Source: Niabella sp. (GTDB lineage: Bacteria > Bacteroidota > Bacteroidia > Chitinophagales > Chitinophagaceae). Taken from it: a DNA stretch of 64,000 bases. Below, piece after piece: positions 26,764 to 35,929 of the stretch. Position 1 is the first letter of the stretch; each line of letters begins with the position of its first letter. The position numbers and the translations under genes are program-made. The notes below the pieces were generated by a model. The model ran no database searches, was not told the DNA's origin, and saw only the letters and a program-made list of their open reading frames with translations. The stretch lies in assembly GCA_017744715.1 (NCBI GenBank), contig JAGIAT010000004.1:124001-188000 (forward strand), written 5' to 3'.

Positions 26764-27366
26764 TCAGCGGGGCATGGAAAGGATATAATCCTTAGCCGCA
26801 TATGGTTGCAGGGTTTTTAACCGCTGGGCAATAAGCAGGTTCCACAACTCCTGCTTTTGTTTGTTGCGCCCGTTTGCCGTTTCTGCATCATACTTCTTCT
26901 GAAAAGCATTCAGTTCCTTAAACAACCGGTTCATTTCACTGGTCATACGCTCCATGGGCGTTTTACCCAGTGACTGTGTCCGTAAAAAGCGCGATAATTC
27001 CCGGGCAAAGATCTCCGAAATATCAAAATGCTTTTGTTCGTGATTCAGCAGGTATGCACGATCTTCCGGGCTTCCTTCCGCAACTTCGGCAAGCATATAG
27101 GACCGTGAAGGGGTCATTTGTGCATAAATGCGGATCATCGACTTTCCTTTGTTGGTACCCGAAGTTATCCGGGTCATGGTATACACAAATCCCGTACGGG
27201 TTACGGCCATATTTCGCCCCAGGGCGGCGGGAGGCTGCTGCCCCGTTTTGATGATCGTATAATCAGACAGATTTAATTTGCGAGAAGGCACCCACTGTAC
27301 TACCGGTGTTTGCGCCATTACCAGCTGCGCCCAAAATAAAACGGCCGTTAACAGGATTTTCTTCAT
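26764..27366 (-). CDS. DUF922-like secreted putative zinc protease
   Basis: A 200-residue exported protein (signal peptide MKKILLTAVLFWAQLVMAQ). The motif LLNHEQKHFDISEIFAREL contains an HExxH core, as in the DUF922 family of predicted secreted zinc proteases. The rest includes the family opening WVPSRKLNLSDY. Catalysis has not been seen directly; this is family inference. It begins three bases after the stop of the outer-membrane protein gene, so they form an operon. Confidence 0.75.
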   Translation of the reverse strand: MKKILLTAVLFWAQLVMAQTPVVQWVPSRKLNLSDYTIIKTGQQPPAALGRNMAVTRTGFVYTMTRITSGTNKGKSMIRIYAQMTPSRSYMLAEVAEGSPEDRAYLLNHEQKHFDISEIFARELSRFLRTQSLGKTPMERMTSEMNRLFKELNAFQKKYDAETANGRNKQKQELWNLLIAQRLKTLQPYAAKDYILSMPR

Positions 27367-27369
27367 ACG

Positions 27370-29082
27370 CTAAAACACAAAATCCCGTCGCGCCATATTC
27401 CAGCGCAATCCAACAGACAACCACTTGGTGGTTTGATCCGGAACACTTTCGATGCGGTATTTGCGGTACATACCGGTTACATCAAAGAACAGGTTTTGCA
27501 AAATTTCATAAGAAACCGTCATCGACCCGATCATGCCCTTGTTGCTGATACCGCCGCCAATGGAATAACCATCCTCGCGTTCACGTCCGTCATTATAGTT
27601 GCGGAACAGGTCGCCGCCATAACTGGGCGAATACCAGGCGGTATTATAATTTGCAGTATCCAGTCCTTTGTTATACATCACCAGCATCGCTTTCAGATAA
27701 AGGCGTGGCAGGGGCTGATAATTTGCAATACCCACAAACTCTTTGAAATTGGCGCCCAGCGGGTGCGCCAGCGGTTGGTTGTAATGCAGGAAATTGTTCT
27801 GTGCCCATTTATCGGTATAGGTAAACGGACGAACGAAATTGCCTTCCACCTGCAGGTCCAGGTTCTTGATGGTAAAGGCATCGGCATATTTGGCTCCTAC
27901 CTGGTAACCAAATTTATTCACCCAGGGGCCGCCGGACTTAAATACCTTGCTCACCACAAATTCATTGATCAGCCACTGCCCGTACGCCTGAAAATGCTTT
28001 GCAAAATTTGCTTTTACATCCAGCCCGATGCTGGACTTGGCACTGTTGCCGGTATACGAAGAATATGCCCGGTTAAACATTGAAGGATTCAGGTAACCCA
28101 CCTGTAAACCGCCGTTCTTCTTGCTGTTGTACATGGTGCTTTCAAAGAAGCCCAGCTTCAGCCAGTTGGTGGCCTGCCAGGTAAGGTAATGAAACATCAT
28201 GTAATTGCGGGGACGGGTAGAATCCAACCCAAAATAAAAATTCTCAAACGGCGCGATGGTTTGCGCGGCCACGGACGTCAGCTGAAAATTACCCGCCTGT
28301 ACCCCCAGCTTTAAAAACGGATACGGGGCACTGAAATCGCTGATAAATAAGGTGCGGTAACCATCCCCTATAAAGAATTTATCATGCGCGATCTGGAAGT
28401 CGATATATTTTCCGGCATGAAAGGTTACTCCCCCGCGTATATCCCAATAATCAAATCCATCGCCCTTAAATGCCTTATAGTATCCCAATCCGGGCACACT
28501 TACATGCGCCTTATTATAATCCTGCACATACAGGGGATCCCGCTCCTGGTTCTCGGATAAATAAAGGTAATATCCTACCCGCTGATCGATCTGTCCGCGC
28601 ACACGGATCCCCCGGGTATTTACAAAGGTTTTGGTACCCGTTGCTTTTCCCAGTTCAAAATTGATGACCGGGTCAATGATCAGGCTATACTGATCCCGCT
28701 TATCCACCGCATATAAATGCGCCGGGTTTTTAAAAAAAGCACCCAGGATCGGCTTTCGTTGGAACGAGTCTGCGTAGCCGGTGGTCCAGTCGGAATTGTT
28801 CATCATCATGCTCCGGATATTATACCGGTCGATGCGGGTAAGCACGCCTTCCAGCGCCCCGGCCTTATCCAGTGAATCGATCCGTTCCACCCGCTCCGTA
28901 GCCCGTTTACGCCCGTAGGGCTTAACGGTGGTAAACTGCAGTACAGAATCGCCCCTTAGCTTTATATCCAGGCGGTTGATCAGCCGGTTTTGTTTATCAC
29001 TCAGCTCGATATTATCCGTTTGAGCCTGGCTGTAAAAAGGCAACAGGATCAGTGCAAGCTTCAGGAGTTGTTTGATTTGCAT
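27370..29082 (-). CDS. Outer-membrane beta-barrel protein (Wzi/RemB-like)
   Basis: A 570-residue protein with signal peptide MQIKQLLKLALILLPFYSQA, long alternation of aromatic and polar residues, many YxxY/WxxG strand patterns and a C-terminal Phe (RRDFVF), all typical of an outer-membrane barrel. The FKNPAHLYAVDKRDQYSLII stretch and overall layout recall the capsule-assembly Wzi and gliding-related RemB proteins of Bacteroidetes, but I cannot choose between them. The start at 29082 is set by the signal peptide. It is co-transcribed with the DUF922 gene. Confidence 0.65.
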   Translation of the reverse strand: MQIKQLLKLALILLPFYSQAQTDNIELSDKQNRLINRLDIKLRGDSVLQFTTVKPYGRKRATERVERIDSLDKAGALEGVLTRIDRYNIRSMMMNNSDWTTGYADSFQRKPILGAFFKNPAHLYAVDKRDQYSLIIDPVINFELGKATGTKTFVNTRGIRVRGQIDQRVGYYLYLSENQERDPLYVQDYNKAHVSVPGLGYYKAFKGDGFDYWDIRGGVTFHAGKYIDFQIAHDKFFIGDGYRTLFISDFSAPYPFLKLGVQAGNFQLTSVAAQTIAPFENFYFGLDSTRPRNYMMFHYLTWQATNWLKLGFFESTMYNSKKNGGLQVGYLNPSMFNRAYSSYTGNSAKSSIGLDVKANFAKHFQAYGQWLINEFVVSKVFKSGGPWVNKFGYQVGAKYADAFTIKNLDLQVEGNFVRPFTYTDKWAQNNFLHYNQPLAHPLGANFKEFVGIANYQPLPRLYLKAMLVMYNKGLDTANYNTAWYSPSYGGDLFRNYNDGREREDGYSIGGGISNKGMIGSMTVSYEILQNLFFDVTGMYRKYRIESVPDQTTKWLSVGLRWNMARRDFVF

Positions 29083-29235
29083 ATACGTTAAGATAAGGTT
29101 TTCATTATTTTCATCCACCGCCTTCTGATGACAAAGATAAGATCATCAGGGTATTAGAACAGTATTCCCCTCAATTGATTAATTTCGGAGTTTTTTTGTA
29201 CTTTACCAATATTGTTGCACTCAATAACAAAAATC

Positions 29236-30597
29236 ATGCAAACATTTCTGATTAAGAACATAAACATTGTAAATGAAGGGCAAACAAGCACGGGCGATGT
29301 GCTGATCCGGAACGGGAAAATTGAAAAGATCGCCGGCAGCATCGATATACCATCCGAAGCAACTGAAATAAACGGGGAAGGCAAATACCTGTTACCGGGT
29401 GTGATCGACGATCAGGTACATTTCCGCGAACCGGGGCTTACGCATAAAGCAACCATCTATACCGAAAGTAAGGCGGCCGTAGCCGGTGGTGTTACCAGTT
29501 TTATGGAAATGCCCAATACGGTTCCTCCGGCCTTTACGCTGGAACTGCTCGAAAACAAGTATGAAATCGGACGCCAGACCTCACTGGCCAATTATTCCTT
29601 TTTTATCGGCACCAATAACCAGAATGCAGCCGATGCATTAGCCGCCAACCAATACAAAGACCGGATCTGCGGCATAAAAGCGTTTATGGGTTCCAGCACC
29701 GGAAACCTGCTGGTAGACAACCCGCTCGTGCTGGAAAAATTGTTTGCCGAAAGCGAAATGCTGATCGCTACCCATTGTGAAGATGAACGGATCATTAAAG
29801 CCAATATGCAAAAAGCCCTTGAGTCCGGAAAGGAATTGACGGCTGCCGACCACCCGGTGATCCGTAATGCGGAAGCCTGCTTTGAATCGTCCTTTTATGC
29901 CATCCAGCTGGCCAAAAAGCACGGCGCGCGGTTACACATCCTGCATATCAGCACGGAAAAGGAATTGCAGCTGTTTACCAATATGCTGCCGCTTAAAGAA
30001 AAACGGATCACCGCCGAGGTGTGCGTGCATCATCTTCATTTTACGGCGGATGATTATGCCATCCAGGGAAATCTGATTAAATGCAACCCCGCTATTAAGG
30101 CACCGCACAACCGGGAATCGCTGTGGAATGCGCTGCTGGACGACCGGCTGGACGTGATTGCCACCGATCATGCGCCCCATACCTGGGAAGAAAAACAAGA
30201 ACCTTACCTTAAGGCCCATGCCGGCGTACCGCTGGTACAGCACTCGCTGCCACTGATGCTTTATTATGTAAAGCAGGGAAGGATCGCTATTGAAAAGGTA
30301 GTGGAAAAAATGAGCCATGCCGTGGCCGATTGCTTCCAGATCAAAGACCGGGGTTATATCCGGGAGGGCTACCAGGCCGACCTTGTCATTGCAGATATGC
30401 ATGCCCCCGTTGCCGTGCAAAAGGAAAACATTTTATACAAATGCGGCTGGAGCCCCTTTGAAAACATAGACGGCAACGGCACACCTTTCCAATTTCCGGC
30501 GAGCATCACACATACTTTTGTAAATGGAAATTTAGTTTATGGAAATGGGGAGTGGAATGAGTCTGTAAAAGGACAACGGTTATTATTTAACCGGTAA
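29236..30597 (+). CDS. pyrC: Dihydroorotase (class I, Bacteroidetes type)
   Basis: Amidohydrolase of pyrimidine synthesis that closes carbamoyl-aspartate to dihydroorotate. The 453-residue protein has PGVIDDQVHFREPGLTHK: the usual His-x-His metal motif reads Q60-V-H62. Other ligands and motifs are present: KAFMGSSTGNLL, ATHCEDE, LHILHISTEKE, IATDHAPHTWEE, and the closing YKCGWSPFE. The ATG at 29236 gives the expected MQTFLIKNINIVNEG start. My recollection is that DDQVHFREPG is shared by other Bacteroidetes members, so the change may be a lineage trait rather than loss of function. Confidence 0.88.
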   Translation: MQTFLIKNINIVNEGQTSTGDVLIRNGKIEKIAGSIDIPSEATEINGEGKYLLPGVIDDQVHFREPGLTHKATIYTESKAAVAGGVTSFMEMPNTVPPAFTLELLENKYEIGRQTSLANYSFFIGTNNQNAADALAANQYKDRICGIKAFMGSSTGNLLVDNPLVLEKLFAESEMLIATHCEDERIIKANMQKALESGKELTAADHPVIRNAEACFESSFYAIQLAKKHGARLHILHISTEKELQLFTNMLPLKEKRITAEVCVHHLHFTADDYAIQGNLIKCNPAIKAPHNRESLWNALLDDRLDVIATDHAPHTWEEKQEPYLKAHAGVPLVQHSLPLMLYYVKQGRIAIEKVVEKMSHAVADCFQIKDRGYIREGYQADLVIADMHAPVAVQKENILYKCGWSPFENIDGNGTPFQFPASITHTFVNGNLVYGNGEWNESVKGQRLLFNR

Positions 30598-30603
30598 CGT
30601 TTG

Positions 30604-30658
30604 GGAATGTGGAAATGTGGAAATGTGGAAATATGAAAATGTGAGAATGTGGAAATGA
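30604..30658. repeat. AAATGTGG octamer tandem repeat
   Basis: Six to seven imperfect copies of AAATGTGG between pyrC and the MutS-like gene. A shorter, similar run occurs at 52386-52425. Nearby (30681-30710) GAACCTTAAAC is repeated directly. Confidence 0.75.
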
Positions 30659-30715
30659 GTGCTGAGCCGGTCTTTCTAACGTTGAACCTTAAACCTGGAA
30701 CCTTAAACAAGAATC

Positions 30716-32032
30716 ATGCAGATCGACGGTATCTCTTTTAATGACATTGCTATCTTTCATCCGGAGGAGGATTACTCCATCTTTCACAAACTGAATTTTA
30801 CCCGAACTTTTGGAGGGCGGGAATGGCTGCGTCATTTTTTTTCCAACCCGTTCAACGATATTGAAAAGATCCGGGGTACACAACGCATCCTCAGCAAACT
30901 GATCCTGCATGTAGACGAGTGGCCGGAAGACATCACCAATGGCACCATCCTTGTGATGGACCGGTTCCTGGATTACGCACTGGACCGCGTCAGCAATAGC
31001 CCGAATGCGCTGGATGCCGCTATATACCGGGTGCTGCATCATGCAGACTATGCCATGGTGCGCTTCTCGATCAACCATTTTGCCGATTTTTTCCGGAGCA
31101 TCCGGAAGATTGCCGCCCTGCTGAGCGAAGTGGCGCTTCCCGCAAGCTTCAGCATATATATTGAGCGCATCAGTCAGCTGCTGAAAATAGAGGCTTTTGA
31201 TCAGCTTTCAGCATCGGTAAAGGACCAGCCTTTTCCGATGAGCAGGAACCTGTACTACGCAGGCCAGCTTAGAGAGGTACATAAACATGCCATACAGGAG
31301 CTGATGGATATTTACAGCCGCCTGGATGCCTGGTACTCCATGGCAATGGCGGTAAAACGGTATAACCTGGCCTTCCCCGAATTTACCGACCAGGCCCCCC
31401 CCGTTATTGAAGCAAAAGGGCTTTACCATATCCTGCTGCAAAACCCCGTTCCCTACGACCTGGACATTACGCAGAAAAACAATTTCCTGTTCCTTACAGG
31501 TGCAAATATGGCGGGTAAAAGCACCCTCATCAAATCCGTAGGCGCCGCCGTATTCCTGGCCCACATCGGCATGGGCGTACCGGCCCGCTCCATGCGGCTT
31601 ACCCTGTTCGACGGTTTGATCAGCAATATCAATGTGGTGGATAATATTGTAAAAGGCGAAAGCTTTTTCTTTAATGAAGTGCAGCGGATCCGCAACACCG
31701 TAGAAAAAGTAAGCAATGGTCAAAAATGGCTGGTACTTATCGATGAGTTGTTCAAAGGCACCAACGTACAGGACGCGATGCGCTGCTCCCTCGCGGTGAT
31801 CCGCGGGCTGCTGAAAGTAAAAAGCTCGCTGTTCATACTTTCCACCCATTTATATGAAATAGGAGAAGAACTGGAAACAACGCCCTCCATCTCGTTTAAA
31901 CATTTTGAAACCACTATCCAGGACGACACGCTTTCCTTTAGCTACCAGCTGAAAGAAGGGATCAGCAAAGACCGGCTCGGATATTTTATCCTGAAAAAAG
32001 AAAAGGTAGTGGAAATGCTTGACCGGCTGTAG
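30716..32032 (+). CDS. Short MutS-like ATPase
   Basis: A 438-residue protein holding only the clamp/lever helices and ATPase of the MutS family. Walker A is GANMAGKST (G262-T270), Walker B is LVLIDELFKGT, and the signature ESFFFNEVQRI and the His switch ILSTHLYEI follow. The N-terminal mismatch-recognition and connector domains are absent, so it cannot act as classical MutS; a role in recombination intermediates or another DNA structure is possible. It has no Smr or membrane segment. Likely a separate transcriptional unit after pyrC. Confidence 0.85.
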   Translation: MQIDGISFNDIAIFHPEEDYSIFHKLNFTRTFGGREWLRHFFSNPFNDIEKIRGTQRILSKLILHVDEWPEDITNGTILVMDRFLDYALDRVSNSPNALDAAIYRVLHHADYAMVRFSINHFADFFRSIRKIAALLSEVALPASFSIYIERISQLLKIEAFDQLSASVKDQPFPMSRNLYYAGQLREVHKHAIQELMDIYSRLDAWYSMAMAVKRYNLAFPEFTDQAPPVIEAKGLYHILLQNPVPYDLDITQKNNFLFLTGANMAGKSTLIKSVGAAVFLAHIGMGVPARSMRLTLFDGLISNINVVDNIVKGESFFFNEVQRIRNTVEKVSNGQKWLVLIDELFKGTNVQDAMRCSLAVIRGLLKVKSSLFILSTHLYEIGEELETTPSISFKHFETTIQDDTLSFSYQLKEGISKDRLGYFILKKEKVVEMLDRL

Positions 32033-32109
32033 CATGGATCACCGTTTATCCTTCTGCAGCAGAATCATATTGCTACTTTATAACAGCTCCGGTACAAGTG
32101 CTGCTGCGG

Positions 32110-32739
32110 TTACAGCCTCCTGGCAAACCCGATTCCGATGGCAATACCCCTGTTGGTCGTATAGGGCGATTTGCCTCCCATTAAATGCGTTTTTTGTGAG
32201 AGCCCGTGGTAATAATTGCCAAAGCCCGAAATGATGAACCGGTCATTAAGCCGGTGCATAAGGCCCAGCCTGGTAAACAGTCCCAGGTCAATTTCATTAT
32301 CCACTACGGTATTATCTTTGAAACTTTTTCCATCCTTTTGTTGATACCGGCTCTGGCCGCCCATAAAAAATCCGCCCTCCATACCGGCATCCGCAAATGG
32401 CTGTATTTTTCGCGTGCGGTTGAATAAGAAACGGGCAAAAAGCGGAACTTTTACATAATAGGCGTTTTCAATATGGCGGGTATTAAGATCTGCGTATTTT
32501 TTAGAAACCCCCTCCCCGCTGAAGGCGACCCCGGCACCAAAACCAGCAAGATGGCCGCCCATGCGTACCAGGTTGATCCCTGCTTTGTAATGCGGATGCC
32601 ATTGCGTATGGCCCCGGTAGTTGCTATACCAGCTATGGCCGCCTGCAGCCTGCGCTTCGGCATACCAGCTTTTTAAAACCTGGGCATGCACTTTTACAAA
32701 GGAACATGCAAATAACAGCAGCAGGTATGGTTTTCTCAT
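32110..32739 (-). CDS. Outer-membrane beta-barrel protein (OmpA/PorT-like small barrel)
   Basis: A 209-residue protein with signal peptide MRKPYLLLLFACSFVKVHAQ and repeated beta-strand patterns (YKAGINLVRMGGHLAGFGAG, KVPLFARFLFN, PFADAGMEGGFFMGG). It matches the small eight-strand barrels common in Bacteroidetes. No specific role. It lies downstream of the metal-uptake genes on the same strand but about 155 bases away. Confidence 0.75.
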   Translation of the reverse strand: MRKPYLLLLFACSFVKVHAQVLKSWYAEAQAAGGHSWYSNYRGHTQWHPHYKAGINLVRMGGHLAGFGAGVAFSGEGVSKKYADLNTRHIENAYYVKVPLFARFLFNRTRKIQPFADAGMEGGFFMGGQSRYQQKDGKSFKDNTVVDNEIDLGLFTRLGLMHRLNDRFIISGFGNYYHGLSQKTHLMGGKSPYTTNRGIAIGIGFARRL

Positions 32740-32894
32740 AAAAAAAGTCTTTACAGGTATAACGGATCCTGCAATGAAAAGGCAACAGCCCGTTGCCCTA
32801 TTTTATGCAGCCATGCACCGTACAGCAAAAAGCCGGGGAGCACCTGCCCACCCGGCCGTAAGACCCGCATTGCGGGCACTTAACACTTTATACG

Positions 32895-33521
32895 TTATTC
32901 ATGGTCATGAGCTCCGGCCGCCACGGTTTTCAGCTGCAGCACGGTTTTGAAATCTTCGCTGCCATACGTGTTATACTTCACATCATTCCACTCCCGCTGA
33001 ACGGTTTTATTGATGCCATGCCGCAATGATGCGGTCAGCGACAGCTCTTTGCCGGTTTGCAACACGCTAAAATCGCCGGTAAACCCCACCCGGTCATCTT
33101 TATATACATAGTTCAGTACCCCGGTTACAGAAGGCAGGAAGAAGAACTGGTGTATCGCTGCCTCTTGCAGGAACTCTCCATTCAGCAGATCACCATCCGC
33201 TGCGTAGAATTTTATCTGTAACTGATAAATATCGCTCCCCTGCTCCAGCGTTACTACGGGTGCTTTATCCAGCAAGGCATTCGTTTCAGGATCAATAAAG
33301 CGCCCGTCCATCCGTACGGCAACGGTGGCCGTATCGTGTGCATGCAACTGGGTACCATGATAATGTCCTTTAATAAAAAGCAATGCTACTTTTGCAGGAT
33401 CATCATGGTTGTGCTCTTCGTTGGGTGCCACCGGGTCTTTGCTACAGGAAGTCATCAGCGCCGATAATAATATAAAAGCAGTAAGGGCAGACAAGATACG
33501 TTTGGAAGTTCTTTTTTTCAT
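32895..33521 (-). CDS. His-rich lipoprotein of the metal-uptake locus
   Basis: A 208-residue lipoprotein (lipobox ALMTSCSKD, Cys26). The mature part begins with an acidic/His cluster (EEHNHDD), has a second one (KGHYHGTQLHAHDT) and ends GAHDHE, suggesting divalent-metal binding outside the inner membrane. It follows the TonB-dependent receptor by 24 bases and is surely co-transcribed. A role in handing zinc or copper to the receptor is likely but inferred. Confidence 0.78.
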   Translation of the reverse strand: MKKRTSKRILSALTAFILLSALMTSCSKDPVAPNEEHNHDDPAKVALLFIKGHYHGTQLHAHDTATVAVRMDGRFIDPETNALLDKAPVVTLEQGSDIYQLQIKFYAADGDLLNGEFLQEAAIHQFFFLPSVTGVLNYVYKDDRVGFTGDFSVLQTGKELSLTASLRHGINKTVQREWNDVKYNTYGSEDFKTVLQLKTVAAGAHDHE

Positions 33522-33545
33522 TGTGTTTGTTTTTTATTGAATTGA

Positions 33546-35723
33546 TTAAAATTGATAACTGATCCTTAACTGCAGGTTGCGCCCAACGCCATGACTGAAA
33601 TAGCGGAAGCGGTCCAGGTAATCTTTATAGGAAGTATTCAGCAGGTTGCTGACCGTAGCAAACAACCGGAGCGTATGGTGTTTACAGTAAATCCGGGTAC
33701 CCGCCTCCAGGTGCAATAAATGGTATGCCGGCGGCGGATCCGCAAAATCACTGCCCGGATCATAGCGCCGCTGCCGGGCGGTGAAGGTGGAAACCAGCTG
33801 TATATAACTGGTGTTTATCCTTTGCCCTTCTTTAAACCGGTATTGCAATACATGGCTGATCCGGTCTGCAGGAATCAGGGGCAAATAGCGTTGCTGTTGA
33901 ATATCACGGGCTCTTATAAAAGCAGCACGTAATTCATACGCTAACGCCGGCCACAGCCGATATCGTGCCGTAAGATCCAGCCCGCTCAGTAACGCATCTG
34001 TTTGCTGATAGCGAAATACCGGAAAGGCACCGCGGATCGTTTGTTCATAAACACGCTGCGGCTGTAAAAAGATATATCCGCCTATATATTGTGTGTACAG
34101 GGATGCATCCAGCTGCAGCCGGCCGTATTGTTTCTGCAGGGTGGTGATCCATTTATATCCCTGCTCCCCCTTTAGTGTTGAATCTCCATATTCAATGCTG
34201 GCGGCTCCGTGGTGCAATCCATAACTGTATAGTTCGCTTACCTGGGGCGGGCGCCAGGCCATACCGATGTGGGTACTTAAATTCCAGGCAGCCTTTAATT
34301 TCCAGCGCAGGCCCAACATCCCGGAAACGTTATTAAAGTACCGTTCTCCTCCGTAATAATAAACCTCTTTCACATAGGATCCGGCCTCATTTACCGGCAC
34401 TGTTGCGCCCGCATCATTTACATACCGGTAAAACGGTCGCGTACCCAGGGCATTCAGGTAATGATGGTCATAACGCAGTCCGGCTTCCAGTTCATAGCCC
34501 CGCCTTATCATCCGCTGTATTCCGTACACGCCGGCTTCCATGTATTTATAATTCGGAATCAGCGGCACCACTCCTGTTCCGGGCTGGTTATGATTGGCCT
34601 TATAACTGGCCGTTGCCCCCGCAGCTGTTTGCCAACCCGAGTGTCGCTTTTGTTCCCAGTGAAGGGCCGCGGACCGGGTTTGCAGCAGCAGGTTCAATGA
34701 AGGGATGGCTGAACGGCCGGCTCTCCGGAGATCAAACTCCTGCCGCCGGTCTTCCTGGTAAGCATACCATAATTCCAGGCGGCTGCTGTCGTTGAATTGA
34801 TACTGTACGGTTGTTTTGTACAGCCGGTGTACCACCTGTTGTCTTGGGGCATCGATATCATAGGAAAAATTTCCCTTTTCAAAAGGCACTTCATGTTGAA
34901 TGCGGGCTTTAAGGTCTGCGGTGTCCCCGATATGTGCCCCCGAAAAAATGCCCAGTTCCGTACTGAAATAACTTCCATAGGCGGTAATCAGCCACCGCCC
35001 TTTCCGGAATCCTGCTTCGCCGGAAAAATTCAATTCCCGTACGCCGGTGTTATTCAGAAAATAATCTGCGGTTTTAAAGTTGCCGTTTTTTTTACCGCTG
35101 CCCTGTATACGCCATGCCCATTCCGGGTGGCTGGTCCATCCGCTCCGGAGTGTAAATCCGCCGCCGAATGATCCTCCGTTTGCCGCAAGCACGGTACCAG
35201 CTTCCCCGCTTACCGGTTTTCCGAAGGGAAGCGGAGGTACATCCAGTACAATCACTCCGCCCAGGGCCTCCGCGCCATAACGCACACCGGCCGCACCTTT
35301 TATTACGCTGATCGTTCCTGCAATGGCCGGGTCTATTTCCGGGGCATGTTCCGCACCCCATTGCTGGCCCTCCTGCTTTACGCCGTTATTCAATATAAGA
35401 ATCCGGTTACCATGCAAGCCATTGATCACCGGCTTGGTAATGGTAGTACCCGTTTGTATCATGGATACCCCCGGCACGTCCTGTAATACCTGTGCCAGGC
35501 TTTGCCCGCTGCGGCTGCTCAGTGCATTTCCCGAAAGTACGTTCACCGGCACCCGGGGGTCTTTACGCCCCGATATCCTGATTTCCTTCAACAACACCGT
35601 ATCCAGCACAGAGGATGCTGATGGTACCCACTCTTTTTGCGCTGCCACTTTTAGCGGCACCAGCAAACCCGCCAGCAACAAGCCTATCAAACAAGAAGGA
35701 TAACGATCAAAAATATGCACCAT
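33546..35723 (-). CDS. TonB-dependent receptor, probable metal (zinc/copper) uptake
   Basis: A 725-residue outer-membrane receptor. The signal peptide (residues ~1-28) is followed by the plug domain (VNVLSGNALSSRSGQSLAQV, INGLHGNRILILNNG, GAEHAPEIDPAIAGTISVIKGAAGVRYG) and a 22-strand-type barrel ending LQLRISYQF. The QQWGAEH...P plug variant and DIDAPRQQVVHRL loop fit receptors for metal ions rather than glycans, and there is no SusD partner. A His-rich lipoprotein follows. Two near-palindromic boxes at the start suggest metal-responsive control. The ATG at 35723 is chosen; an upstream frame would run through the operator. Confidence 0.82.
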   Translation of the reverse strand: MVHIFDRYPSCLIGLLLAGLLVPLKVAAQKEWVPSASSVLDTVLLKEIRISGRKDPRVPVNVLSGNALSSRSGQSLAQVLQDVPGVSMIQTGTTITKPVINGLHGNRILILNNGVKQEGQQWGAEHAPEIDPAIAGTISVIKGAAGVRYGAEALGGVIVLDVPPLPFGKPVSGEAGTVLAANGGSFGGGFTLRSGWTSHPEWAWRIQGSGKKNGNFKTADYFLNNTGVRELNFSGEAGFRKGRWLITAYGSYFSTELGIFSGAHIGDTADLKARIQHEVPFEKGNFSYDIDAPRQQVVHRLYKTTVQYQFNDSSRLELWYAYQEDRRQEFDLRRAGRSAIPSLNLLLQTRSAALHWEQKRHSGWQTAAGATASYKANHNQPGTGVVPLIPNYKYMEAGVYGIQRMIRRGYELEAGLRYDHHYLNALGTRPFYRYVNDAGATVPVNEAGSYVKEVYYYGGERYFNNVSGMLGLRWKLKAAWNLSTHIGMAWRPPQVSELYSYGLHHGAASIEYGDSTLKGEQGYKWITTLQKQYGRLQLDASLYTQYIGGYIFLQPQRVYEQTIRGAFPVFRYQQTDALLSGLDLTARYRLWPALAYELRAAFIRARDIQQQRYLPLIPADRISHVLQYRFKEGQRINTSYIQLVSTFTARQRRYDPGSDFADPPPAYHLLHLEAGTRIYCKHHTLRLFATVSNLLNTSYKDYLDRFRYFSHGVGRNLQLRISYQF

Positions 35724-35757
35724 TGTTGCAAATATATACAAATGCATCATTGTTGCA
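35716..35757 (-). promoter_or_regulatory. Two operator boxes and -7 element at the receptor start
   Basis: TGCACCATTGTTGCA (35716-35730) and TGCATCATTGTTGCA (35743-35757), given on the plus strand, are near-copies of the palindrome TGCAAC-N3-GTTGCA, 27 bases apart. Between them, on the minus strand, is TATATTTG (35736-35729), an exact -7 match. Box one overlaps the receptor start codon. This layout fits repression by a Fur-family metal sensor such as Zur; the regulator itself is not in the window. Confidence 0.65.
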
Positions 35758-35929
35758 AAAAACAAATTACTTTTTATAATGCCTGTTCAACCGATGGTTG
35801 GTTAAATGTTCCACGCATTAAAAGGTACTTGCAAACGGCAGATCGATTTAACAGGCAGCAGGAGGTGATACCGGGCCGGCAATGCTGGTAGTTGATACCA
35901 TTTAAAATAGGTTTTAAAAAAACAGGTGG

